Shown here: one piece after another, positions 21,663-30,770 of the stretch
How positions within the stretch are numbered: position 1 is the stretch's first letter
How the letters are laid out: each line of letters begins with the position of its first letter
Assembly: GCA_019113005.1 (NCBI GenBank)
Contig: DXIE01000049.1
Coordinates: forward strand, 1-64,000
Source: Candidatus Butyricicoccus avistercoris
Lineage (GTDB): Bacteria > Bacillota > Clostridia > Oscillospirales > Butyricicoccaceae
Length of the DNA stretch: 64,000 nucleotides
Direction of reading: 5' to 3'
The notes under the pieces: model-generated
Told to the model about the DNA's origin: nothing
What the model saw: only the letters and a program-made list of their open reading frames with translations
The model's database searches: none
Translations under genes and position numbers: made by a program

Positions 21663-21698
21663 AAAAAAACCACCTGCAAATAAATGCAAGTGGTTTAA
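21663..21698 (-). terminator. terminator after rplA
   Basis: AAACCACTTGCATTTATTTGCAGGTGGTTTTTTTAT on minus strand. Confidence 0.8.
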
Positions 21699-21710
21699 AT
21701 TAGCTTATAA

Positions 21711-22406
21711 TTAGCCGCCTAGCTTAGCAGAGTTAATCTTAACGCCAGGACCCATTGTAGAAGCAACTACGCAGGACTTAACGTACTGACCCTTAGCAGC
21801 AGCTGGCTTAGCCTTGATAATAGCACCCATCAGAGCGTCAAAGTTCTCCTGTAACTTCTCAGCACCGAAAGAAGCCTTACCGATTGGACAGTGAATGATG
21901 TTAGTCTTGTCTAGACGGTACTCAATCTTACCAGCCTTAGACTCCTGAACAGCCTTAGCAACGTCCATAGAAACAGTACCAGCCTTAGGGTTTGGCATAA
22001 GACCCTTAGGACCAAGAACCTTACCCAGACGACCTACAACACCCATCATATCAGGTGTAGCGATTACTACGTCGTAATCGAAGAAGTTTTCATTCTGAAT
22101 CTTAGAAACCATTTCTTCTGCACCAACGTACTCAGCACCAGCAGCCACAGCCTCATCAGCCTTAGGGCCTTTAGCGAATACAAGTACACGAACCTGCTTA
22201 CCAGTACCGTGTGGCAGAACGATAGCACCACGAACCTGCTGGTCAGCATGACGGGAGTCAACGCCCAGCTTTACGTGCAGCTCGATGGTTTCGTCAAATT
22301 TTGCTTTTGCAGTAGAAACAACGGTGGACAGTGCCTCAGATGGGTCGTACAGCTTAGTACGATCGATCTGCTTTGCACTCTCTACATACTTTTTACCTTT
22401 GCGCAC
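21711..22406 (-). CDS. rplA: 50S ribosomal protein L1
   Basis: 231 aa L1; [44 protein letters not shown]. Confidence 0.97.
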   Translation of the reverse strand: MRKGKKYVESAKQIDRTKLYDPSEALSTVVSTAKAKFDETIELHVKLGVDSRHADQQVRGAIVLPHGTGKQVRVLVFAKGPKADEAVAAGAEYVGAEEMVSKIQNENFFDYDVVIATPDMMGVVGRLGKVLGPKGLMPNPKAGTVSMDVAKAVQESKAGKIEYRLDKTNIIHCPIGKASFGAEKLQENFDALMGAIIKAKPAAAKGQYVKSCVVASTMGPGVKINSAKLGG

Positions 22407-22411
22407 AATAA

Positions 22412-22465
22412 TATCCTCCTTGAGTGGTGATGCGGGAATAACCCTCCCACTTATAGCGGTAATTC
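22412..22465 (-). promoter_or_regulatory. probable L1-binding-type mRNA element upstream of rplA
   Basis: Minus strand AGTGGGAGGGTTATTCCCGCATCACCACTCAAGGAGG immediately before rplA; resembles the L1 site pattern GUGGGAG...CACCAC. Confidence 0.45.
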
Positions 22466-22506
22466 AAACCGCACATCAAAAAAATTTAAACTTCAGCTTT
22501 TAAAAC

Positions 22507-22932
22507 TTACTCTTCTACGGTGATACCCATAGAACGGCAAGTACCTGCAATCATGCTCATAGCAGCCTCAAGAGAAGCAGCGTTGAGGTCAGGCATTTTC
22601 ATTTCAGCAATCTTCTGAACGTCTTCCTTAGAAATCTTAGCTACCTTAGTCTTGTTAGGAACTGCAGAACCAGACTCAATCTTACAAGCCTTCTTGATAA
22701 GAACTGGAGCTGGTGGAGTCTTAGTAACGAAGCTGAAGGAACGGTCAGCATAAACTGTGATAACTACAGGGATAATAAGACCTGCATCGTTCTTAGTACG
22801 CTCGTTGAATTCCTTAGTAAAGGACATGATGTTTACACCATGCTGACCCAGAGCAGGACCTACTGGTGGAGCTGGTGTTGCCTTACCTGCTGGAATCTGG
22901 AGCTTAATATAACCTACTACTTTCTGTGCCAT
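22507..22932 (-). CDS. rplK: 50S ribosomal protein L11
   Basis: [36 protein letters not shown]; start set to this ATG (22930-22932) after GGAGGAAACC. Confidence 0.96.
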   Translation of the reverse strand: MAQKVVGYIKLQIPAGKATPAPPVGPALGQHGVNIMSFTKEFNERTKNDAGLIIPVVITVYADRSFSFVTKTPPAPVLIKKACKIESGSAVPNKTKVAKISKEDVQKIAEMKMPDLNAASLEAAMSMIAGTCRSMGITVEE

Positions 22933-23093
22933 TGTTGAGGTTTCCTCCTTAAATAAATGTGGTGTCTGGCGAGCGTTACTTGTGTTTTGTAAGCTCTCCC
23001 ACGCATACGCTTTCCTTGGCGTGGACTGCGTAGCATACGACAAATTCATGCCATAGATTTATGCATGAAAGCGGATTTTCCGCCTTTTAAATA

Positions 23094-23621
23094 TTACTCG
23101 TCCAAAGTTTCCACCTGATTGAGTTCAAACTCAACAGGGGTTTCTCTGCCCATCATAGGGAGAATTACAGTTACCTTGTTCTTGTCTGGCTCAATTGAGT
23201 CAACAACACCAATAGAACCATAAAGAGCGGTAGCGATGACACGGACACTGTCACCAACTGCATAATTGATTTCAACTTCACGTTTTTCAACGCCCATTTT
23301 AGCAACTTCCTCATCGGAAAGTGGCAAAGGCTTGTTTGAATTTGGGCCGACAAAGCCTGTGCAGCCTCTTGTATTTCTTACAAGATACCAACTCTCGTCA
23401 GTAAGCACCATTTTAACAAGAACATATCCTGGAAATAGCTTACGTTCGATTTCACGGCTTTTGCCGTCCTTAACCTCTGTAACTTTTTCCACAGGGATTG
23501 TTACATCAGCTATAAGGTCGTGAAGTCTGCGGTTTTCAACCGCTTGTTTAATTGAAGAAGCTACTTTATTTTCGTAGCCTGAGTATGTGTGTACAACATA
23601 CCATTTTGCGGCATCTGACAT
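23094..23621 (-). CDS. nusG: transcription termination/antitermination protein NusG
   Basis: KWYVVHTYSGYENKV...KLFPGYVLVKM...NTRGCTGFVG and KOW segment. Confidence 0.97.
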   Translation of the reverse strand: MSDAAKWYVVHTYSGYENKVASSIKQAVENRRLHDLIADVTIPVEKVTEVKDGKSREIERKLFPGYVLVKMVLTDESWYLVRNTRGCTGFVGPNSNKPLPLSDEEVAKMGVEKREVEINYAVGDSVRVIATALYGSIGVVDSIEPDKNKVTVILPMMGRETPVEFELNQVETLDE

Positions 23622-23639
23622 AGTCTTAGGCCCCTCTCA

Positions 23640-23879
23640 TCAGCTAAGAATTGCGGAAATACCAACCTTGAAAATACCATCAAGTACCCAAACAAACACA
23701 CCTACAATAATAACTGAAGCGATAACCACAGCGGTACTATTAAGGGTTTGTTTGCGTGTTGGCCAAACGATTTTCTTACATTCGCTTTTTAGCTCATGGA
23801 ACCATTTGCCGATTCTTGCGAAGATAGAAGGCTTTTTTGCCTTCACTGGCTTTTCAGCTTTTTTTTCCTGCTCTGCCAT
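23640..23879 (-). CDS. secE: preprotein translocase subunit SecE
   Basis: Single-TM protein with WFHELKSECKKIVWPTRKQTLNSTAVVI; between rpmG and nusG. Confidence 0.93.
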   Translation of the reverse strand: MAEQEKKAEKPVKAKKPSIFARIGKWFHELKSECKKIVWPTRKQTLNSTAVVIASVIIVGVFVWVLDGIFKVGISAILS

Positions 23880-23903
23880 AGAAGTTATTTCCTTTCTCCG
23901 CAA

Positions 23904-24053
23904 TTACTTAGTTTCACGATGCAGTGTATGCTTCTTGCAGAAACGGCAGTACTTGTTCATCTCAAGACGATCCGGATCATTCTTCTTGTTCTTCATCGTG
24001 TTGTAGTTTCTTTGCTTGCACTCTGTGCAGGCTAGCGTTACTTTAACGCGCAT
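23904..24053 (-). CDS. rpmG: 50S ribosomal protein L33
   Basis: [49 protein letters not shown]. Confidence 0.96.
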   Translation of the reverse strand: MRVKVTLACTECKQRNYNTMKNKKNDPDRLEMNKYCRFCKKHTLHRETK

Positions 24054-24380
24054 GTAGCGGCACCTCCTTATAGTTTCACACACCTTAAAAGGTGATATTT
24101 CCCTGACCATTTAAGCAGGGTGTTTGCCTCCCTTTGTGGTTCAGCCAGCAAATAAATCTGTGCATAAAAAAAGAACCCACATAGGTGAAATAATTATAGC
24201 ACCGCCCTGCTGTACAAGTCAATGAGTTTTTAATATTTTTCGCATTTTTTTAAATTTTGATTAAATATAACAATTTCATTTAATTTTTTATGCTCGTTTT
24301 TTGTAATTCCAATAACTAAAGGTTTATGCTATAATTGTTTTGATTTTAAAACCGATTTACAACCTATTTGGAGGAAAAAT

Positions 24381-24800
24381 ATGAAAATTTTAGGAATAGA
24401 TTATGGTGATGCAAGAACAGGCTTATCACTTTCAGATATAACAGGAATGCTTGCAGGCTCACCATCTGTAATTTCCGAGTGGAACAGAGAAAAACTGCTT
24501 GATAAACTATGTGATTATATAAAACAAAACAATGTTGAAGAAATCGTGCTAGGATACCCAAAGAATATGGACGGCTCTATTGGCGAGAGAGCAGAAAAAT
24601 GCAAAGCACTTGCAAATGACCTAGCAGACAGAACTGGCCTAAATGTTGTTTTATGGGACGAAAGACAGACTACCGTCGCAGCACATCAAATTTTACATCA
24701 AAGCGGTAAAAAGATGAAAAAGCACAGACAAAGTGTTGATGCAGTAGCAGCCACACTTATTTTGCAAGGCTATCTTGATTTTAAACGTATGCAGAAGTAA
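24381..24800 (+). CDS. ruvX: putative pre-16S rRNA nuclease / Holliday junction resolvase-like YqgF (RuvX)
   Basis: MKILGIDYGDARTGLSLSD...VLGYPKNMDGSIGERAEKC...LWDERQTTVAA...SVDAVAATLILQGYLD. Confidence 0.93.
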   Translation: MKILGIDYGDARTGLSLSDITGMLAGSPSVISEWNREKLLDKLCDYIKQNNVEEIVLGYPKNMDGSIGERAEKCKALANDLADRTGLNVVLWDERQTTVAAHQILHQSGKKMKKHRQSVDAVAATLILQGYLDFKRMQK

Positions 24801-24840
24801 AAAAGCGGACTGAATATAAATTCAGTCCGCTATATTTATT
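24799..24840. terminator. bidirectional terminator between ruvX and hpf
   Basis: AGCGGACTGAATATAAATTCAGTCCGCT with A/T-rich flanks. Confidence 0.75.
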
Positions 24841-25365
24841 TTATTCGCTCTCAATCAGACCATAACCGCCCGCAGCACGTTTATAAATAACTGCTGGAGT
24901 GTCATTATTATCAGCGTTCTTAAAGAAGAAGAACTGGTGTCCGATTAGATTCATCTGTAAAATTGCCTCATCAACTGACATCTGCTCCACTTCAAAACGC
25001 TTATGACGCACTACCTCAAAGGTCTCTTCTTCAAGCTCAGCATCTTGAGCTGCCATTTTTTCAAATGCACCCTCACGCAGACGCTTGCTAAGACGAGTCT
25101 TATTTTTGCGAATCTGGCGTTCAATATGATTAATCGCACCGTCAACCGACGCAAACATATCTGTTGTGGTCTCCTCAGCACGGACAATCATGCTTTTGTT
25201 GTTGACCGTAATTTCAACTGTTTGGTGGCCTTTTAGTTCGCTGAAAGTAATAGTAGAAGTTGCATCTGACTGGAAATATCTATCCAGCTTTTCAACTTTT
25301 TTCACTGCATAATCACGCAGGTCATCTTTAATGCGAAGCTTTCTTTCGACGATGTTGATTTTCAT
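24841..25365 (-). CDS. hpf: ribosome hibernation promoting factor, long form
   Basis: MKINIVERKLRIKDDLRDYAVKKVEKLDRYF...C-terminal VVRHKRFEVEQMSVDEAILQMNLIGHQFFFFKN. Confidence 0.95.
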   Translation of the reverse strand: MKINIVERKLRIKDDLRDYAVKKVEKLDRYFQSDATSTITFSELKGHQTVEITVNNKSMIVRAEETTTDMFASVDGAINHIERQIRKNKTRLSKRLREGAFEKMAAQDAELEEETFEVVRHKRFEVEQMSVDEAILQMNLIGHQFFFFKNADNNDTPAVIYKRAAGGYGLIESE

Positions 25366-25562
25366 AGAATCATCTCCTTGCGGAACATTTCAAACCCAAA
25401 ACCAGTTAAGATGTTATTGTGATTTGATGTAAATAGTATAACACATCTCTTAATAATATGCTCATCACAGATTGTCTATTTTAGACGATTATAACAGATT
25501 ATCTTTAATTTTCTAAGTTTTTCTCGTGAATACTCACTAAATTAAATTATTTTGTTTTTTTG

Positions 25563-26405
25563 TTAAATTTCACCCTCAGCGTGACGTGTTACATGACAGC
25601 CGATAGAAACCGCACAAGGCAGACTTGCAATATGACAAGCAAAAGGCTCTATTGCACAAGATAGAGCGGTAACAGTACCTCCAAGACCTTGAGGACCTAC
25701 ACCAGATGCGTTAATTTTCTTAACTATTTCCCTTTCCATCTCTGCATAAACATGGTTTTCATTTGATTTATCAACATTTCTTAGCAAAGCAACTTTTGAA
25801 AGATAAGCAGCTTTTTCAACAGTGCCACCAAGACCAACGCCAACTATAACCGGAGGACAAGGGTTAGAGCCTGCATTTATAACTGTTTCAGCAATCCATT
25901 TTATTATAGTTTCTTTGGTTGCTGCTGGAGTGAACATTTTCACAGCACTCATATTTTCACTTCCGCCACCCTTTGGAGCAACTATAATTTTTATAGACTC
26001 TCCAGAAACAATTTGTGTATGAATTACAGCAGGTGTATTGTCATCTGTGTTAACTCTTTCAAGAGGGTCAGAAACGATAGATTTTCTAAGATAGCCGTTT
26101 ATATAGCCTCGTCTTACGCCCTCCTGCACAGCCTGTTCAAAGTTACCACCTGTTAAATGTACATCTTGACCGATTTCAATAAAAACAGTTGCAAAACCTG
26201 TATCTTGACATACTGGCACTTGCTTTTCAGCTGATAAATCGCAGTTTCTAAGCATTTCGTCGAATATTTCACGACCAAGAGGAGATTTTTCTTTTTCTTT
26301 ACCTTTGACAAATGAGTTTCTAATATCACATGGAAGTTCATAATTTGATTTAATACAAAGCTTTTCCACAAGCTCGGTGATTTCACTTACATTAATTGTT
26401 CTCAT
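25563..26405 (-). CDS. class I fumarate hydratase alpha subunit / TtdA-like
   Basis: VPVCQDTGFATVFIEIGQDVHL...APKGGGSENMSA...CPPVIVGVGLGGT...GPQGLGGTVTAL. Confidence 0.88.
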   Translation of the reverse strand: MRTINVSEITELVEKLCIKSNYELPCDIRNSFVKGKEKEKSPLGREIFDEMLRNCDLSAEKQVPVCQDTGFATVFIEIGQDVHLTGGNFEQAVQEGVRRGYINGYLRKSIVSDPLERVNTDDNTPAVIHTQIVSGESIKIIVAPKGGGSENMSAVKMFTPAATKETIIKWIAETVINAGSNPCPPVIVGVGLGGTVEKAAYLSKVALLRNVDKSNENHVYAEMEREIVKKINASGVGPQGLGGTVTALSCAIEPFACHIASLPCAVSIGCHVTRHAEGEI

Positions 26406-27582
26406 TTTCATTCCTCATATACACAGGTTTGCCATTTAAAAATACAGTTTGTACTTTGCTACGAAAATCAAGCGGGTGACCGCTAAATATAACTAAATCA
26501 GCATCTTTTCCTTCAGCTATTGAGCCTATTTTATCATCAAGCCCCATTATTTCAGCACCTCTTATAGTTATAGAGCGAAGTGCCTCCATTTCGTCCATAC
26601 CATTTTTAACCGCAACGGCTGCTGCAATTAAAATATATTTAACAGGCATTTCTGGGTGGTCAGTAGAAATAGCCGTTTTAATGCCTGCTTTTTGCATTAT
26701 AGCAGGACTGCTTTCGGTGAGATTTACAAGCTCAGGCTTTGACCTATCGGTCATATAAGGGCCACTTATTACAGGTATATTTTCCTCAGCTATTAAATCA
26801 GCTATTAAATGTCCCTCTGTTGCGTGAACAAGCACAGGTTTTATATTAAATTCCTTACAGATACGCAAAGCAGTGAAAATATCGTCAGCACGATGAGCAT
26901 GAATATGAGCTGGAATTTTTCCTTCTATGAGCAGCTCTAAAATTTCAAGTTTAGCATCAAAATCTGGTAAATCTTCTTCCTCATGTTCAAAAGCTCTGTG
27001 TTTTCTATCGTGATATTCAACAGCTTTTCTAAGATTTTCTCTTAAAAGAGAAGCAATAGCCATACGAGTTACAGGGGTTTCATTTTTATCATGGTAAGTA
27101 TTTTTAGGATTTTCACCCATAGCAAATTTAACCGCTATTGGTTCTTTTATAATCATATCGTCAATACGTCTGCCAAATGTTTTAAGAGCGGCAAGCTGAC
27201 CTCCGATAGGATTAGCACTTCCGGGGCTTACAACAACAGTGGTAACACCAGCCTCAACAGCCTCCTTAAAAGCACGCTCCATTGGGTTAATACCATCTAT
27301 TACACGAAGCTGAGGGGTTATAGGGTCAGTATCTTCATTACCATCTGCACCTTCAAAGCTGATACCATCTTCATAAAGACCTATATGCGAATGAATGTCA
27401 ATTAACCCTGGGGTAATATATCCATTATTTGCATCTATAATCTGTAAATTTTCAGCATTTGGAGCATCTTTCATACTTCCAAAAGCCTTAATTTTATCAT
27501 TTTCTATTAAAATATAGCCATTTTCTATATTTTCACCTTGCATTGGCATAATATACGCATTGCGTATTAAGATATTATTCAT
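26392..27582 (-). CDS. amidohydrolase (imidazolonepropionase-like)
   Basis: GYITPGLIDIHSHIGLYEDG...HAHRADDIFTALRI...STDHPEMP...GSIAEGKDADLVIFSGHPLDFRSKV. Confidence 0.88.
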   Translation of the reverse strand: MNNILIRNAYIMPMQGENIENGYILIENDKIKAFGSMKDAPNAENLQIIDANNGYITPGLIDIHSHIGLYEDGISFEGADGNEDTDPITPQLRVIDGINPMERAFKEAVEAGVTTVVVSPGSANPIGGQLAALKTFGRRIDDMIIKEPIAVKFAMGENPKNTYHDKNETPVTRMAIASLLRENLRKAVEYHDRKHRAFEHEEEDLPDFDAKLEILELLIEGKIPAHIHAHRADDIFTALRICKEFNIKPVLVHATEGHLIADLIAEENIPVISGPYMTDRSKPELVNLTESSPAIMQKAGIKTAISTDHPEMPVKYILIAAAVAVKNGMDEMEALRSITIRGAEIMGLDDKIGSIAEGKDADLVIFSGHPLDFRSKVQTVFLNGKPVYMRNENENN

Positions 27583-27615
27583 AGAAAAACCTTTCTTATT
27601 TTTCCAAATTTATTA

Positions 27616-27644
27616 TTGACATTTTATGGAAATAGTGTTATTAT
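27616..27644 (+). promoter_or_regulatory. strong promoter of orphan short transcript
   Basis: TTGACA (27616-27621) N17 TATTAT (27639-27644). Confidence 0.7.
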
Positions 27645-27647
27645 ATC

Positions 27648-27740
27648 CATGGTGATGAAATTCATCACCATGCACCGTTCATATCTTTATCCCCACAATC
27701 CTATCTTTTACCCGTCAAACTGATGACGGGTGTTTTTTTT
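27648..27740 (+). ncRNA. candidate ~90-nt small RNA
   Basis: Promoter, then 25-bp palindrome CATGGTGATGAAATTCATCACCATG, unpaired C/U-rich segment CACCGTTCATATCTTTATCCCCACAATCCTATCTTTT, then intrinsic terminator ACCCGTCA-AACTGA-TGACGGGTGTTTTTTTT; no ORF on the track. Confidence 0.5.
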
Positions 27741-27793
27741 GCACATGGAAAACCGAGGCACAAATAAACTGCCTCGGTTTTAAAGTTTTGCAT

Positions 27794-28222
27794 TTAACGA
27801 CGACGGCGAGCACCGCTTTTTCTGTCATTATTATGTTTAATATCAGCCATACGGCTTTCGCTATCAGCCATAAACATTTTGAGTTTATCTTCAAAGGTCA
27901 TAGCAGACTGGTCTTTTGGCTGAGCTGCACGCTGCTGCTGAGGGCGAGGGCGTTTAGCCTCAAATTGACGCTGAGTTTGCTCAGTATTTTCCTGTGCTTT
28001 TTTGATTGACAGATTTATTCTGCCAACATCATCAATATTAATTACCTTAACCTTAACATCTTGACCTTCGGTTAAAAAGTCCTTAATATCATTTACAAAT
28101 GAGTTTGCCACTTCTGAGATGTGAACCATTCCTGATTTACCCTCTGGCAGAGAAACAAATGCACCGAACTTAGTAATTCCAGTCACTTTACCTTCAAAAA
28201 TTGCTCCAACGGCGAAATCCAT
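27794..28222 (-). CDS. S1 RNA-binding domain protein (YabR-like)
   Basis: VGAIFEGKVTGITKFGAFVSLPEGKSGMVHISEVA; downstream of divIC. Confidence 0.9.
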   Translation of the reverse strand: MDFAVGAIFEGKVTGITKFGAFVSLPEGKSGMVHISEVANSFVNDIKDFLTEGQDVKVKVINIDDVGRINLSIKKAQENTEQTQRQFEAKRPRPQQQRAAQPKDQSAMTFEDKLKMFMADSESRMADIKHNNDRKSGARRRR

Positions 28223-28281
28223 ACCCCTTAATTTTCCTCCATGTGATTTTATTTAATAGCTATCTATAAATTAAGATTGCA

Positions 28282-28566
28282 TTATTTACTTGATGCGTTT
28301 TTAAATACACGTTCATTAGGCATTACATAGCCATGTTCTCTAGCGATAGATGCAATATATTCATCTGAAACGCCATTTTCTATTTGATTGCGGATAGCAT
28401 CATTTACTTCCTGCTGTTGTTCGGTTTGACTAACTAATTCATTCAAACGAGCCTCACGGTCAGATATTTGTATTTGCAGATGAATAAATGACATTGCACC
28501 GATGATTGCAGCACCAAATACAATAAGTTTAACAAAGCGTGGCATTTTGGCTCTTTTTCTTTTCAT
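28282..28566 (-). CDS. septum formation initiator DivIC/FtsB-like
   Basis: Single TM plus coiled coil, C-term EYIASIAREHGYVMPNERVF; syntenic with yabQ. Confidence 0.85.
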   Translation of the reverse strand: MKRKRAKMPRFVKLIVFGAAIIGAMSFIHLQIQISDREARLNELVSQTEQQQEVNDAIRNQIENGVSDEYIASIAREHGYVMPNERVFKNASSK

Positions 28567-28619
28567 TTAATCCACCTCCTGAAAAGGCAAGCTATCCCAA
28601 AAATCAATATGGTTTTATT

Positions 28620-29072
28620 TTAACCCGATTTTGTAAAAAAAGAAAGTCTTTTTTTTATATTTTTAATAATTTCTATTATATATTTATAAAAGGGTTTAAA
28701 AATATATGCCTTAGATAAGATAAATTTTATAAAAGTGTTTGGAAGTGTTAAAACAAATAAAAAAGAGTTTATAATGAGCTTTAAAACAGGCAATAAAAAG
28801 GCTGTAAAAGATAAAAAATAAAGTAACATACCGCCAAATTCACCTAATATTACATAAAATCTCATTTGTGAAACAGCATCCGTTACTGCAAAATAGAATA
28901 AAATAATAAGTAATATAAGCCAAAAAATCGAATCAATTATTATTGTACCTTTGGTTTTAAAATGCATAATTTGACGAATTGCCCTGCATATATCATAAAT
29001 AAAACCGCCTATTACACCGAGTAAAATTGCCTCTAAAAAAACTAAAGTTTGCTGTGCAAGTGAGAACGTCAT
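28620..29072 (-). CDS. yabQ: spore cortex biosynthesis protein YabQ
   Basis: Multi-TM; LGVIGGFIYDICRAIRQIMHFKTKGTIIIDSIFWL; adjacent to yabP. Confidence 0.9.
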   Translation of the reverse strand: MTFSLAQQTLVFLEAILLGVIGGFIYDICRAIRQIMHFKTKGTIIIDSIFWLILLIILFYFAVTDAVSQMRFYVILGEFGGMLLYFLSFTAFLLPVLKLIINSFLFVLTLPNTFIKFILSKAYIFKPFYKYIIEIIKNIKKRLSFFTKSG

Positions 29073-29084
29073 AAAAACGCCCCC

Positions 29085-29363
29085 TTAACCAAACAAACGA
29101 GCAAATATTCCGCCTCTATTCATTAAATTATCATCATATTCCATAGCATTAACTGTACCTGTGAGAGTGAGTTCTCCTTTTTCAAGGCTTAAACCCTCAA
29201 CATGAAGATTTTCACCTTTTACAGAGAGCATACCTCTTGATGTTTCAAGCGAAACTATATTTTCATCAAAATTAGTAACATCAATAACACCAGTTAACTT
29301 TAAATTGCCGTCATTATCCAGATTAAGAGTATGTGGCATACGCATTTTTTCCTCATTAGCCAT
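29085..29363 (-). CDS. yabP: sporulation protein YabP
   Basis: MPHTLNLDNDGNLKLTGVIDVTNFDENIVSLETSRGMLSVKGENLHVEGLSLEKGELTLTG. Confidence 0.93.
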   Translation of the reverse strand: MANEEKMRMPHTLNLDNDGNLKLTGVIDVTNFDENIVSLETSRGMLSVKGENLHVEGLSLEKGELTLTGTVNAMEYDDNLMNRGGIFARLFG

Positions 29364-29433
29364 GTTATTTCCTCCATTTTTGCAATATCTAATCTACTAT
29401 ATGATTAAATGAATATATTTATGCCAAAAAAAT

Positions 29434-29464
29434 AACGTCAAAGCATTTTTAGCTTTGACGTTTT
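29434..29464 (-). terminator. terminator after rqcP
   Basis: AACGTCAAAGCTAAAAATGCTTTGACGTTATTTTTTT on minus strand. Confidence 0.7.
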
Positions 29465-29468
29465 AAGT

Positions 29469-29711
29469 TTATTCAATTTCACGATATAAACCAGCAGCAT
29501 CATTTTTAAGCACATGTTCAGCAACATTTAATACTTCAACCTTCATAGTACGCTGACCGAATGCAATTTCAATAATATCACCGATTTTAACTTGATATGA
29601 AGCCTTAGCAGCCTTACCATTGACACTAATTCTAGCTGCATCACAAGCATCATTTGCGATAGTTCTACGCTTTATAAGGCGAGAAACCTTTAAATATTTA
29701 TCAAGTCGCAT
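29469..29711 (-). CDS. rqcP: S4 domain RNA-binding protein RqcP/YabO-like
   Basis: MRLDKYLKVSRLIKRRTIANDACDAARISVNGKAAKASYQVKIGDIIEI. Confidence 0.9.
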   Translation of the reverse strand: MRLDKYLKVSRLIKRRTIANDACDAARISVNGKAAKASYQVKIGDIIEIAFGQRTMKVEVLNVAEHVLKNDAAGLYREIE

Positions 29712-29988
29712 TAGATTTATTCACCTTTTCCTTGAGTTTTTTACTTGGTTCAAAAACGGGTTTAATATGCTCAGGAATATCCAAAATATCACCTGTCATT
29801 GGATTTTTAGTTTTAAATGCACCTCGTTTTTTTGTGCTAAATGTACCGAAACCCGAAATTTTAACCTTTTCACCATTTGACAAGCTTTCTGTTATACTGT
29901 CAAATGTGATTTGAACAATATTTTTAGCCTCTTTAATTGTAATACCTGTTTTATATGCAATCTGCCTTACTAGCTCATCTCTAGTCAT
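29701..29988 (-). CDS. HU family DNA-binding protein
   Basis: NGEKVKISGFGTFSTKKRGAFKTKNPMTGDILDIPEHIKPVFEPSKKLKEKVN. Confidence 0.95.
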   Translation of the reverse strand: MTRDELVRQIAYKTGITIKEAKNIVQITFDSITESLSNGEKVKISGFGTFSTKKRGAFKTKNPMTGDILDIPEHIKPVFEPSKKLKEKVNKSNAT

Positions 29989-30760
29989 TTTTACACTCCT
30001 TAGCCTGTTTCCAAAGGCTTAAAAGCTCATCAAAAGATAAATCAGCAAGATTTTTTTCCGTTTTTTCTACACGCTCAAAACGCACGATAAATTTATCAGA
30101 GGCTTTTTCTAGTGCCTGTTCTGGCTCTACTTTCAATATTCTAGCGACATTTACAGCAGCAAAAAGCATATCGCCAACTTCTTCGTTTATTGTGTTTTCA
30201 TTAGCGTTTTGTATTTCATCAAGCTCCTCACGCACTTTATCAATCGCTTGATTTACATTTTGCCAATCAAAACCAGCTTTAGCGGCTTTTTTCTGGATTT
30301 TTTCCGCACGGATAAGGCTTGGAAGACTTCTTGCAACGCTTTTAAGGCTGTCAGTAACCGTTTTTTGGTTTTTTTCTTTTTGCTTTAGAGCGTCCCAATT
30401 AGTTAAAATTTCCTCGGTTGAATTTACATCTGTTTTAGCAAATACATGAGGGTGACGATAAATAAGCTTTTTACATACACCATCAGCCACATCATTTATA
30501 TCAAAAACATTATTTTCCTGCTCAATACATGCATGAAATACAACTTGTAATAATACATCGCCGAGTTCTTCTTTTAAAAGCTCTGTGTCTTTTGTATCAA
30601 TAGCTTCTATAACCTCATAAGTTTCCTCTATAAAATTTCGTCTTATAGACTCATGAGTTTGCTCTCTATCCCACATACAGCCATTTGGTGCACGAAGAAT
30701 ACGCACAATTTCAACTAAATCATCAAAAGTATAATTTTCTTTTTCTTTAAAATCTATCAT
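29981..30760 (-). CDS. mazG: nucleoside triphosphate pyrophosphohydrolase MazG
   Basis: CMWDREQTHESIRRNFIEETYEVIEAID...ELGDVLLQVVFHACIEQE. Confidence 0.95.
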   Translation of the reverse strand: MIDFKEKENYTFDDLVEIVRILRAPNGCMWDREQTHESIRRNFIEETYEVIEAIDTKDTELLKEELGDVLLQVVFHACIEQENNVFDINDVADGVCKKLIYRHPHVFAKTDVNSTEEILTNWDALKQKEKNQKTVTDSLKSVARSLPSLIRAEKIQKKAAKAGFDWQNVNQAIDKVREELDEIQNANENTINEEVGDMLFAAVNVARILKVEPEQALEKASDKFIVRFERVEKTEKNLADLSFDELLSLWKQAKECKND

Positions 30761-30770
30761 TTTTTAACTC

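Noticed and set aside
23587-24006. 139-aa + strand ORF over nusG/secE/rpmG
   Set aside because: Antisense across three conserved genes; an artefact of codon bias.
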